In this document: positions 26,778 to 34,558 of the stretch, in pieces
How the letters are laid out: each line of letters opens with the position of its first letter
Position numbering within the stretch: position 1 is the stretch's first letter
Source: Alistipes communis
GTDB lineage: Bacteria; Bacteroidota; Bacteroidia; Bacteroidales; Rikenellaceae
Assembly: GCF_006542665.1 (NCBI RefSeq)
Contig: NZ_AP019735.1
Location: 3,100,001-3,164,000 of the forward strand
DNA: 64,000 bases
Reading direction: 5' to 3'
Notes under the pieces: model-generated
Seen by the model: the letters and a program-made list of their open reading frames with translations, nothing else
Databases searched by the model: none
Told to the model about the DNA's origin: nothing
Made by a program: the position numbers and the translations under genes

Positions 26778-27237
26778 CTTTCGGGACTATCCTTCTCTGA
26801 ATCGCATCGCCGTCCATAGCCGGCGAAGGATGCATGCGAACTCTTGCGAACAGAGCATATCCCTGTGTCGGGTAGCTGCGGACTGCCGTTCTTCGGACAA
26901 TCAGGGAAAACGTTTTCGCTAAGCCGTGTACAGAGCCGAACTTGTTCAGACTGTGCCGAGGCGAAAAAAATGGAGAAAGAAACGCCATACGCAATCGTCG
27001 CAACAACACGAAACGGGATCGGGATAATTCCATACGATTCTTCCGCTGCGGCCGCACCAAAGTGCCAAAATGCCGGTTCAACGTTCCGATGCTGCCAAAC
27101 CGACACTCGTAAGCCCCCCAAAAAAGGGAATATCTTTCGAATCATGCAACAAACTGATTATCATATACAGTAATATATTTTATTAAATTTTCTGAAAAAT
27201 TTATTAAAAATATTTACCAACTTACCTTTATTTGTAT
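26778..27237. other. Gene-free stretch with a possible conserved non-coding element
   Basis: Overlapping open frames of about 110-126 codons exist on both strands (26844-27173 plus; 26765-27145 minus). Neither has a convincing start context or family. Two long overlapping frames suggest a non-coding or repeat sequence with GC-biased codon shadowing. From 27170 to 27237 the DNA turns very AT-rich, just before the promoter of the small gene. Confidence 0.4.
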
Positions 27238-27245
27238 TATCTTTG
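27238..27245 (+). promoter_or_regulatory. Promoter of the 44-codon gene
   Basis: TATCTTTG is a perfect -7 box, with TTTA about 21 bases upstream and a long AT-rich tract before that. The transcript leader (about 27252-27315) contains a GATCCGC / GCGGATC stem. Confidence 0.65.
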
Positions 27246-27315
27246 CATCGGTTAAGGTTAGAAAACAGATCCGCCGCAGAGGCGACTCGAACGCGGATCG
27301 CAATTCAGGTTAAGT

Positions 27316-27450
27316 ATGGTACGAATGATCAAAAACACCGTGGTTGCCTCGCGGACGCTGAAGAGCAACCTCACCAACAAACTGTTGGACATGATGACCT
27401 CCGACTGGTTCCTCAAAGTTCTAGAATCGAACAAGTCGAACATCGATTAA
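27316..27450 (+). CDS. 44-residue small protein, unknown
   Basis: Translation gives a 44-residue, mildly basic protein starting MVRMIKNTVVASRTLKSNLT and ending FLKVLESNKSNID, with a possible amphipathic helix (TNKLLDMMTSDWFLKVLES). It has no signal peptide. A perfect -7 box lies 70 bases upstream and a hairpin with a T-run begins 3 bases downstream, so it looks like a complete single-gene transcription unit. I do not recognise the family. A regulatory RNA that happens to contain an ORF is the alternative. Confidence 0.55.
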   Translation: MVRMIKNTVVASRTLKSNLTNKLLDMMTSDWFLKVLESNKSNID

Positions 27451-27452
27451 GG

Positions 27453-27488
27453 AAGAGATCACGAAAGAGCGGTCTCTTTCTTTTTTTC
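27453..27488 (+). terminator. Terminator of the small gene
   Basis: AAGAGATC, a 10-base loop, GGTCTCTTT (one G-U pair) and then CTTTTTTT directly after the stop codon. Confidence 0.75.
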
Positions 27489-27583
27489 AGACAATCCGAT
27501 CGCAGGCGCAGGCCCCGCTCACAATAAACCCCGGTTCGCAAGGGGATGAGTGTTTTTTAAGAACGGGGAGGTAAAAAGTGTAA

Positions 27584-27595
27584 AACGCAGATAAT
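27584..27595 (+). repeat. Left 12-bp direct repeat, candidate attL core
   Basis: AACGCAGATAAT, repeated exactly at 41461-41472. It lies 211 bases before the integrase start, where an attachment site is expected. Confidence 0.5.
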
Positions 27596-27654
27596 CAAGA
27601 TATATAAAATCTGTCTTTTGCACGAATTTTAGGCAGAAAAGCCTGAAAAAGTAG

Positions 27655-27698
27655 AATTCGACGGGAGTTTCGTTACCAAATCGTAACCCCGTCGAATT
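27655..27698. repeat. Nested palindrome upstream of the integrase
   Basis: AATTCGACGGG pairs with CCCGTCGAATT, and an inner GTTAC pairs with GTAAC; the left arm has a 6-base bulge (AGTTTC). It could be a terminator, a recombinase arm site or an operator. No T-run follows. Confidence 0.6.
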
Positions 27699-27762
27699 GC
27701 TTTATAATAGCATATATGCGACTGAATTACAATTTCTTGCGCAAATATACGTAATTCTTGAG

Positions 27763-27806
27763 AACTCAACAACCGATACCTTTGTCACATTAAAAATTGT
27801 TGAGTT
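27763..27806 (+). promoter_or_regulatory. Integrase promoter inside a 10-bp inverted repeat
   Basis: AACTCAACAA (27763-27772) and TTGTTGAGTT (27797-27806) are exact inverted repeats. Between them lies TACCTTTG (27777-27784), a -7 box. The right arm touches the ATG at 27807. This layout suits autoregulation or a hairpin that hides the start codon. Confidence 0.6.
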
Positions 27807-29069
27807 ATGAAAAGTACGTTCAAAGTTCTGTTTTATCTAAAAAAGGATAAAATCTCGAAAGACGGGAAAGTTCCGGTCATGGGGCGCATCACGGTCAATG
27901 GCACGCAAGCCGGTTTCAGTTGCAAGTTGAATATCGACCCCGCACTATGGGATGAGAAAACCAATTATCTGAAATCGCAACGAAATACGCTTTCGCGCGA
28001 AATTCACCAGATGCTTGAAAACATCAAAGCTCAAATCGCCAAACACTATCAGTCGATCAGTGACCGTGATGCGTATGTTACGGCCAATAAGGTCAAGAAT
28101 GCTTACCACGGTTTCGGCGACCGATATAAAACGCTCATAGCAGCTTTCGACTACCATTTGGACACCATCAAAGCACGAATCGGTCACGACAGAACGCTGC
28201 GTACCTACGATAAACTGATGGGAGAACGCCGTTGCCTGATGCGGTATCTGGTTCTGAAAAAACTGGAAGATGTGACTTTGAAGGAGTTGGATGTCACGTT
28301 CATAGAAAGATATTACGCATGGATGCTCTCAGACGGACATTGCGGCAAGACAACGGCTTTCAAACGCACCCAGACGTTGAAATGTGTTTTATATGTAGCC
28401 GTTGAGCAAGGCTGGATAGACCGTCATCCCTTTCTGGCATTCAAATGTGCTCCGGATTATAAGCCCCGCATGTTCCTGTCCGACGAAGAAATACAACGGC
28501 TTATGAATATAGAATTGCGTTATCATCGGCAGCGGGCCGTGCGGGATATGTTTATTTTCTGTTGTTTCACCGGACTGGCTTATATAGATCTGAAGAATCT
28601 GACTTACGATCATATCGTAACAACTCCGACGGGAGAACAATATATCTACAATCGCCGTCAGAAGACCGGTACGCCTTATCACATCATGTTGCTGCCCATT
28701 GCGCAAGAGCTTATCGAACGATATAGGGGGTATCCGGGTAAAATTGACGAAACGCGGGTCTTTCCCGTGAAAGATCGGAAAAGTATGTGTACAACGATAA
28801 AACGGATTGCCCAAAAATGCGGCATTACCAAAAACCTATCGACGCACATCGGTCGGCATACGTTCGGAACGACGGTCACGTTGGAGAAAGGAGTACCTAT
28901 CGAAACCGTTTCGGAAATGCTCGGACATAAGCAGATTACGACGACTCAGATCTACGCCAAATTAACCGCCAACAAGATGAAGGAAGACGTACGTCTTCTT
29001 ACGCAGCGCATCGGCAATCTGTATGAACTCACACAGCCTACGACCCGGCTGCTTTCCAAAGAGGCTTAA
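27807..29069 (+). CDS. Tyrosine recombinase (integrase)
   Basis: 420 residues: an N-terminal arm-binding domain (about 1-95, STFKVLFYLKKDKISKDGK), a SAM-like core-binding domain (about 110-215) and a catalytic domain. The first catalytic Arg is replaced (CFTGLAYIDLKNLTYD), as in several Bacteroides element integrases. HIGRHTF (H347, R350), LGHKQITTTQIYAKL and the nucleophile Y383 are present. It would integrate and excise the surrounding element. Codon use is less GC-rich than the flanking chromosome. Confidence 0.93.
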   Translation: MKSTFKVLFYLKKDKISKDGKVPVMGRITVNGTQAGFSCKLNIDPALWDEKTNYLKSQRNTLSREIHQMLENIKAQIAKHYQSISDRDAYVTANKVKNAYHGFGDRYKTLIAAFDYHLDTIKARIGHDRTLRTYDKLMGERRCLMRYLVLKKLEDVTLKELDVTFIERYYAWMLSDGHCGKTTAFKRTQTLKCVLYVAVEQGWIDRHPFLAFKCAPDYKPRMFLSDEEIQRLMNIELRYHRQRAVRDMFIFCCFTGLAYIDLKNLTYDHIVTTPTGEQYIYNRRQKTGTPYHIMLLPIAQELIERYRGYPGKIDETRVFPVKDRKSMCTTIKRIAQKCGITKNLSTHIGRHTFGTTVTLEKGVPIETVSEMLGHKQITTTQIYAKLTANKMKEDVRLLTQRIGNLYELTQPTTRLLSKEA

Positions 29070-29073
29070 CCCT

Positions 29074-29113
29074 AAACGAACGGCGACCAGATCAGTCTGG
29101 TCGCCGTTCGTTT
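29074..29113. terminator. Bidirectional terminator between the integrase and the pilus operon
   Basis: AAACGAACGGCGACCAGA, loop TCAG, TCTGGTCGCCGTTCGTTT: an 18-bp perfect stem with A and T ends, separating two convergent units. It overlaps the final codon of the leftward gene. Confidence 0.9.
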
Positions 29114-29414
29114 ACTTATTCCAGGGCCGGAAGTCGCGGTAGTTTTTCTTCAGCACCTCGAAGATACCGGATTCGGGATAGAGGATTTTCCCGCCGAGCG
29201 TCGTATAGGGAATCGCTTTCGTATCCCGCAAGGTCTGCAACGTCCGTTTGCACACATGGAAGCGTCTGCAAATCTCGTCTCCGGTCAGATAATGCTCCTG
29301 ACCGATCGTCGGCCGCAAATGTTTCATGGCCGTTTCGATCTCGCGCGTGGTTTGCACCATCCAATCCGTCAGTTCCTTGAACTCTTCGGATCGCGTCGTA
29401 ATAATGTCCGACAT
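29112..29414 (-). CDS. Helix-turn-helix (excisionase-like) protein 1
   Basis: 100 residues. After an N-terminal helix (FKELTDWMVQTTREIETAM), residues about 40-90 form a MerR/Xis-type winged helix: YLTGDEICRRFHVCKRTLQTL, then YTTLGGKILYPESGIFEVL. Such small proteins serve as excisionases or regulators in Bacteroidota elements. The ATG follows the TAG of the preceding gene by one base, so it is translated in the same operon. It ends in TAA. Confidence 0.85.
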   Translation of the reverse strand: MSDIITTRSEEFKELTDWMVQTTREIETAMKHLRPTIGQEHYLTGDEICRRFHVCKRTLQTLRDTKAIPYTTLGGKILYPESGIFEVLKKNYRDFRPWNK

Positions 29415-29415
29415 A

Positions 29416-29697
29416 CTATCTGCGGATCAGAGCTTCGCGGATGACGCGTTCGATGTCGGTCTCCCGGTAATAGAATTTGGAACCTATCGTGGAATACGGA
29501 ATGATTCCCCGGTCGCGGTAATTCTGCAAAGCCCGCTGCGAGATGTGCAGCGCCTCGCATACTTCCTGCGTGCTGAGTCATTTCTCCCGTGTGGGCGGGG
29601 CTACTTTACGATACAATTCCGTTACGGCGACCGACAGGCCGCACAGACGCTTTCTCAGTTCCAGATAGGCGTCGTTTTCCATCATGGTTACTTCCAT
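29416..29697 (-). pseudogene. Helix-turn-helix protein 2, interrupted by in-frame TGA (codon 40)
   Basis: From ATG 29697 the frame gives 39 codons ending PPTREK, then TGA (29578-29580), then LSTQEVCEALHISQRALQNY and on to a TAG at 29416. The part after the TGA is an intact HTH domain closely resembling the preceding paralog. Proteins of this family typically have Trp at the interrupted position (EKW followed by L), so TGG to TGA is the simplest change. No frameshift is present. It may be a broken gene or one read through. Confidence 0.75.
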
Positions 29698-29723
29698 AAG
29701 TCGAATGTTTTATGAATCGGTAT

Positions 29724-30200
29724 TTAATAAAATTTGAGTGCTGGCCTCGGAGGTCGTTTCACCTCATTGCGTCGTTTCAAATCCGGTGCACACAGCCGGA
29801 TTTGCCGCCGTGCCGAATAATAATCTGCTCTATGCATCAGCTTTTCGGCTTCCGGCGTAAAGAGCATTACGCCTTTCATCGCCGCATAATACGCCTCGTC
29901 ATTCGCCACGATATGACGGGGCTGTAACTTCAGACGAATCAATTCCGGCAATAATTTCCGCATGTATAGTTCATCGGGCCGCTTCGCTTCTTCCGTCGTC
30001 GCATGGAAGGATGCTTCCGGAGGCAGATCGTATTGCAGATAGAACAGGTTTTCGAGCGCCCGTCCGGGTGTCGTCTTTTTCAATTCTTCGGAGATGTGAT
30101 GCCTGAAACCCTCTTCGCCGTTCGTTCCGACAGCGAAACGTACGGCATGCAGCGTTCAGTCGAGCGTCAGGTAAATACTTCTGATTCGGTCTTCCCGCAT
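29724..30200 (-). pseudogene. Unknown protein, interrupted by in-frame TGA (codon 15)
   Basis: ATG at 30200 gives MREDRIRSIYLTLD, then TGA (30156-30158), then TLHAVRFAVGTNGEEGF and about 130 further residues in the same frame to a TAA. The segment around the stop aligns with the N-terminus of the upstream gene (VTMNPQMQAVRIAVRENG), so both sides belong to one gene. An internal start at 30083 (MKKTTPGRALENL) would give a 119-residue product lacking the paired motif. No known family. Confidence 0.65.
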
Positions 30201-30205
30201 ATCCG

Positions 30206-31456
30206 TTACATTTTTATTGCGGCACGTTTGCCGCTGGCGGGACGGGAATGCCGCAGCCTGCGTTCCGTTTCCCGCCTTTCGGTTACGGTGCCCGTTCCGG
30301 GCAGGGAAACATGCTGTTTCGCATCCGGCGATGACTCTTTGTATTCCGTCAGGAATCTCCCGTTCTGAATGTTGTATTCCGTGCGAAGAATACCCGCTGC
30401 AATTTCACGGGCCTGCTGCTGCAAGGCACCGTACCCGAAGTCGTGCGTCGATTGCCGGTTTCCCATACGCGCCCGGTCGCAATCCCGGAGTTTCGACGCC
30501 ACCTCGGAGAAGAACTCCCGATGTCTGAAACGATGCAACCCGTCGTCGGCTACAGATGCGGCGTACCCGTTTTCCGCGATATACAACAGCGTTGCGAGAT
30601 CGTGATTGCCTGACGATACCTGTGTCCGGTTCCCGGCAACGAACCTCTCGAAGTCCTCGTAGCACGGTGATATGGAATATGCTGCCGAACATACGCCTTC
30701 CGAAAGTACCGATGTCGGAATCCACTTCTCCTCGGTAAAACTGTATCGGGATCTCTCCAGTCCCGGATACTCGCTTTTCAGATCGCTTTTCACGAATTTG
30801 TCGATACACTTGTCCGCCATCGCGGCGATTCGGGGCGGCAAATGTTTCAATTCATAGATTTTCAGCGTATCTGCATCAGTCCGCATTCCGAAGAAACGAT
30901 CCGTCATGTATTGCATATAGCAGTACATGGCCCGCCGGCCCTTGAGCGTATCGCTGAAGAGATAAGTTCCCTGCGAAGAGGTTACAGCCCGATAGAGCGG
31001 TGCATCGTCGGGCGCCGTACGGGCACAATGCATCGTAAATCTCCGGTATTCGGGATCGCGCATCAGCTGTTCCCGCCGCCCTGCCGGAGAGAGGGGCGAA
31101 AGACCTTTCGAGAGTGCGAAAGCCGCATCCCGGAGCGAAACGGCCGGCTCGGGGTGTATATCCTGCCGGATAAAAGCCGGAGCCAGCTTCCCGTAAAAAT
31201 ATTCGTTCGTCGTACCCCGGCGGGACGGAATCATTCTGCTGTCGGAAAAGGTCAGATGCAGCAGCGTGTGGTCGGGAACGACCGATGAACGGGAGCAGGC
31301 GGCAACTTGTTCGCGTACATAATCTTCGAAAGACTGACGTCCGTTTTCTCGGACGGCGATACGCACGGCCTGCATCTGCGGATTCATCGTAACGAAAACA
31401 CTCGCCGGAATCTTGCGCCTCATGAGGCTGTCTAAAAAATCTGCGATTCGGGACAT
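30206..31456 (-). CDS. Unknown element-borne protein
   Basis: 416 residues without signal peptide or membrane segment. It is basic, with an Arg-rich C-terminus (TERRETERRLRHSRPASGKR). The N-terminal ~50 residues (IPASVFVTMNPQMQAVRIAV) share a pattern with the next gene downstream. The middle (YCYMQYMTDRFFGMRTDADT) is unrelated to anything I know. It follows the DUF4906 lipoprotein by 48 bases in the same operon. A cytoplasmic accessory role is possible; none is shown. Confidence 0.7.
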   Translation of the reverse strand: MSRIADFLDSLMRRKIPASVFVTMNPQMQAVRIAVRENGRQSFEDYVREQVAACSRSSVVPDHTLLHLTFSDSRMIPSRRGTTNEYFYGKLAPAFIRQDIHPEPAVSLRDAAFALSKGLSPLSPAGRREQLMRDPEYRRFTMHCARTAPDDAPLYRAVTSSQGTYLFSDTLKGRRAMYCYMQYMTDRFFGMRTDADTLKIYELKHLPPRIAAMADKCIDKFVKSDLKSEYPGLERSRYSFTEEKWIPTSVLSEGVCSAAYSISPCYEDFERFVAGNRTQVSSGNHDLATLLYIAENGYAASVADDGLHRFRHREFFSEVASKLRDCDRARMGNRQSTHDFGYGALQQQAREIAAGILRTEYNIQNGRFLTEYKESSPDAKQHVSLPGTGTVTERRETERRLRHSRPASGKRAAIKM

Positions 31457-31504
31457 GAACGGTAAATTTCAGAGGATTTTACAAGACAGAATCGGAAATA
31501 ATAT

Positions 31505-33445
31505 CTATTCCCTGACACAACGCACCAGCCCTTTGCCTTTTCCGCCTTCGAAATTCGTCCACCCGCTGTTGATCTCGAATTTGAAATAGACGCTCGGATA
31601 CGGCGTAGCGGATGTCGGTTCGGACGCCGCTCCGGTCAGCGTGACGGCAACGCCGTCACGATCCAGCCAAAAATCGTCGTTCCCGACCGGTACGGGATAA
31701 AACGTCCCCTTCGTATCTCCCCTGAAGCGCTGGAACCAATAGCCGTTGTCGAACGCTCCGACCACATAAGGTTCTCCGGGAAAGACGTAATTCTCGAAAG
31801 CCGTCCATGTATAACGGCTCGGCAGCCGGTACCCTTCGGGGCAGGGGTCATGCACGCTTTTCGCACTCGCCCAACCGTAAGTGTCCACGGGTGCGGGATC
31901 GCCCCAAAGGGCATTGTCGTAATAGGTATAAAGTTTGGCGTACCACCCCGTATAGACATACGTCGTCGGGTGCCGGGTCATATAGGTCAGATCGTATGTT
32001 TTGGCTTCGGATTCGTTCGTGGTGTAGATTGTCGGCCAATGGTTTATGAACCGATCCTTACGTCCTGCGGCGTTGTAGACCTCGTTCGACGTAAAGGGAT
32101 CCTTACGTCCCCATGTATAGACCAGACCGTAGCGGGTTTTCAAATCCGTACCGATGGCTCCCAGATTCCGATCTATGACAAGGAACTGTTCGCCCGCTCG
32201 GTTCGTATACCGGTCGTCCTGCGGCCGATCGTTGGGCAGGCACCATATATGCCAGCTCCAGAGAATCGTCCCGCCGGCATCGTACACCGCGACGAGCGCA
32301 TTGCCCCGCTGACCGTTCGTGCGCACCGTAAGACGGTTGTCCGCAAGCGTGAATCCTGTAATGATCTTGTTGTCCTGCCACAGCAGCCCGGCGGATGCCG
32401 GAGCGTATTCATCGCCCGCCTCGATTCCCAGATAGGCGTAATTGCGGCTGCGGGACGTGCGATACGGGGTAACATCGAACGTAACCTGATCGCCGGTGCA
32501 GATATGGCAGTTCGCCGTTCCGTAATACAGGCCGTCGTAGACGAGAACCCGGTTGTCGATCTCATTTTCGCCCCTGATAACAAGCTCCAGATTATGCCAC
32601 GTGTTTCGGCGGACATTGAAATCCGACGTGTTATTTTCACCCGGATAAACGATGTATTCGACAAGGGCTTTATCCGTGCTCCGTTCCGCGAGAATCCGCA
32701 GGTAGGTGGCACAGGCCGGAGCATTTTCAGGGCACTTGTCCTTCTGGTCGGTGATCGTGTCTACCGAGCCCTGCAAGTTCTCGAAAAGATACGCTGTACC
32801 CGCGGTTCTCCGTTCATTGCCGACAGGCATCGCCTCGCCGTCATAGTAGTTCGCCTCGACCGTCGAAGAAATACTGCCCGAATCGAAGGGACGTATCGTC
32901 CGCGGCAGATTGCAGAACTGCACCGAGCGAAGACTGAACGACGGTGCGACGGCGTCGGCGACCTCGATGGTATAGGCGATCTTCGCCGCACTGCGCGTTA
33001 CGCGAAGCGATGAGGGGGTACACCGGCCAGCGCCATCGACGGCCAATGTTCCCCGATCCGTCATCGGGATAGCGTCCGAAGACTCCATCACGTCCACTGC
33101 CGTTTCGTAAAACTGGATTTCGAACGCATTTTTATCCCCCAGATCCTGCCCGGCGTTCGCAATCGCATAGCTCTGATAATTGCCGGGAAGGACGTTGAAC
33201 ACCAGCGGCGAGGAAACGGAGGGGAAATAAAAATGATATTCTGTATCTCCGTACAGGTATAAATTTACATCCCGAATGCAATTTTCGTCCATTGCGCGGG
33301 TGGCGGCCTGCTGCTCGGTCGTCAGATGCAGTTCGACCCTGACGGGCGATTGTTTTTCGGGCGCCCAAGCCGGTATCTCTACCGCTTCGGTGCAGGCTGC
33401 GAGCATCGAAAGCATGCCCGGGAGCCAAATCAACAGTTTTTTCAT
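31505..33445 (-). CDS. DUF4906 lipoprotein, putative pilus tip adhesin 2
   Basis: 646 residues with a lipoprotein signal (MKKLLIWLPGMLSMLAAC). The N-terminal half has the fimbrillin-like/DUF4906 layout (IRDVNLYLYGD, LPGNYQSYAIANAGQDLGD, NNTSDFNVRRNTWHNLELVI). The C-terminal ~270 residues are a FISUMP-like module (LWSWHIWCLPND, VIDRNLGAIGTDL, YTWGRKDPF, HDPCPEGYRLPS, GLVRCVRE). It is a paralog of the gene at 36789-39347. It probably sits at the tip of the pilus as adhesin; the target is unknown. Confidence 0.8.
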   Translation of the reverse strand: MKKLLIWLPGMLSMLAACTEAVEIPAWAPEKQSPVRVELHLTTEQQAATRAMDENCIRDVNLYLYGDTEYHFYFPSVSSPLVFNVLPGNYQSYAIANAGQDLGDKNAFEIQFYETAVDVMESSDAIPMTDRGTLAVDGAGRCTPSSLRVTRSAAKIAYTIEVADAVAPSFSLRSVQFCNLPRTIRPFDSGSISSTVEANYYDGEAMPVGNERRTAGTAYLFENLQGSVDTITDQKDKCPENAPACATYLRILAERSTDKALVEYIVYPGENNTSDFNVRRNTWHNLELVIRGENEIDNRVLVYDGLYYGTANCHICTGDQVTFDVTPYRTSRSRNYAYLGIEAGDEYAPASAGLLWQDNKIITGFTLADNRLTVRTNGQRGNALVAVYDAGGTILWSWHIWCLPNDRPQDDRYTNRAGEQFLVIDRNLGAIGTDLKTRYGLVYTWGRKDPFTSNEVYNAAGRKDRFINHWPTIYTTNESEAKTYDLTYMTRHPTTYVYTGWYAKLYTYYDNALWGDPAPVDTYGWASAKSVHDPCPEGYRLPSRYTWTAFENYVFPGEPYVVGAFDNGYWFQRFRGDTKGTFYPVPVGNDDFWLDRDGVAVTLTGAASEPTSATPYPSVYFKFEINSGWTNFEGGKGKGLVRCVRE

Positions 33446-33456
33446 CGTGACAGCGG

Positions 33457-33654
33457 TTAAAATTCGGGGGTTGCGATTTCCTTATCCCAGCCGGGAATGT
33501 CGATCGTATCGGCTTCGATCACCGGGCAGCGGATAATTTCCACCTCTTCATGTTCATAGACATGGCAGCCTGCAAATAGAGATGCGATAAGCGCGACCGC
33601 CGTTGCTGCAAGAAAGCCGTACGCGACGGCATATTTGATTTTCAATCTGTTCAT
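33457..33654 (-). CDS. Small lipoprotein of the pilus operon
   Basis: 65 residues: MNRLKIKYAVAYGFLAATAV, then LIASLFAGC as lipobox, and an acidic mature part of only ~35 residues (HVYEHEEVEIIRCPVIEADT). It lies 11 bases from each neighbour, so it is part of the operon. The family is unknown; it could be an assembly accessory or surface-anchoring factor. Confidence 0.7.
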   Translation of the reverse strand: MNRLKIKYAVAYGFLAATAVALIASLFAGCHVYEHEEVEIIRCPVIEADTIDIPGWDKEIATPEF

Positions 33655-33665
33655 AAGTTCAATCG

Positions 33666-34556
33666 TTAAGTTCGTTTTTTTCGGTATTCCTCATAATCCA
33701 CGGAGTAGAACAGCGGCTTGCGGTTGCACCAGTAGGCCAGCCGCCATTGCTCCCGCGAGGGTTTCCCCTCGTGTTCGAAATCCCGGTACGGCTGCACGAA
33801 AGGCTGACATCCCAACGCTTTCAGCTCCCGGATACGTCCGAGCGCATCTTCGGTGTCATCCCTTATCAGCACATAGAAAAATAGTCTCCGGGCCGGAACG
33901 CCGTGCTTACGGAGGAGTTCTATGGCTTTATGAACGTCATCCTGCATGGCACGGCTATCGTAGGCCATGCGTAGAAAACGTATCCATTTGACCCGTGCGA
34001 GCAGCGCGGCGATCTCCGGCGTGCGGGCGATACGCCGGGCATCGAGTCCCTGGTTGAAATCCACCCGAATACCCATGCGGACGATCTTCTCGATCTGCAT
34101 AAGTCCCCACTCCGAAGCCAAGACATTGTTGTCGAGCAGTACAGCACGCTTATGCCCGTCGAGGAATTCTTCGATGTCAGCGTGTGCCCGGACTTCACCT
34201 TCCTTATGGGGCACGACGCACCACGAACAGCGGTTCACGCATCCGCGCGTCAGAAACCCATAGGCTTCCTTGACCCCATAAAGCGAGTAATCCGGGCATA
34301 TATGTTCGATCTCTTCGGGAAGAATCGTCGCATAGTCCCTGTAACCCGTCCCGGCACGCACGACCTCGCAATCGTAACGGTCGGTGCAATCCCGAGAAAA
34401 GGTAAAGACCTTCGACATATAGACCTTGTCGTAACGGCCCGTTTCGGGATCGGCAAACTCCACCGTATCGCCCCGACGCTTGTGCCATGCCGAGAGCTTC
34501 ATCAGCGCGAGATTCGGGAAATTGTGCCCGTCCACATCCACCAATCCGATTCGCAT
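33666..34556 (-). CDS. Radical SAM protein with B12-binding-like N-terminus
   Basis: 296 residues. MRIGLVDVDGHNFPNLALMK begins a cobalamin-binding-like alpha/beta segment without an obvious B12 His. The 4Fe-4S motif is C106-x3-C110-x2-C113 (TRGCVNRCSWC). Further TIM-barrel segments follow (RVDFNQGLDARRIA, RRLFFYVLIRDD). The family occurs in phages and mobile elements with unknown substrate. It starts 2 bases after the OmpA-like gene. A role in modifying a pilus or element component is a guess from context. Confidence 0.85.
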   Translation of the reverse strand: MRIGLVDVDGHNFPNLALMKLSAWHKRRGDTVEFADPETGRYDKVYMSKVFTFSRDCTDRYDCEVVRAGTGYRDYATILPEEIEHICPDYSLYGVKEAYGFLTRGCVNRCSWCVVPHKEGEVRAHADIEEFLDGHKRAVLLDNNVLASEWGLMQIEKIVRMGIRVDFNQGLDARRIARTPEIAALLARVKWIRFLRMAYDSRAMQDDVHKAIELLRKHGVPARRLFFYVLIRDDTEDALGRIRELKALGCQPFVQPYRDFEHEGKPSREQWRLAYWCNRKPLFYSVDYEEYRKKRT

Positions 34557-34558
34557 GG

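Noticed and set aside
27520..27560. A tRNA T-arm-like sequence (CCCCGGTTCGCAAGGGG) near the island edge
   Set aside because: No acceptor, D or anticodon arms could be built upstream, so a tRNA or tRNA-end attachment site is not supported.
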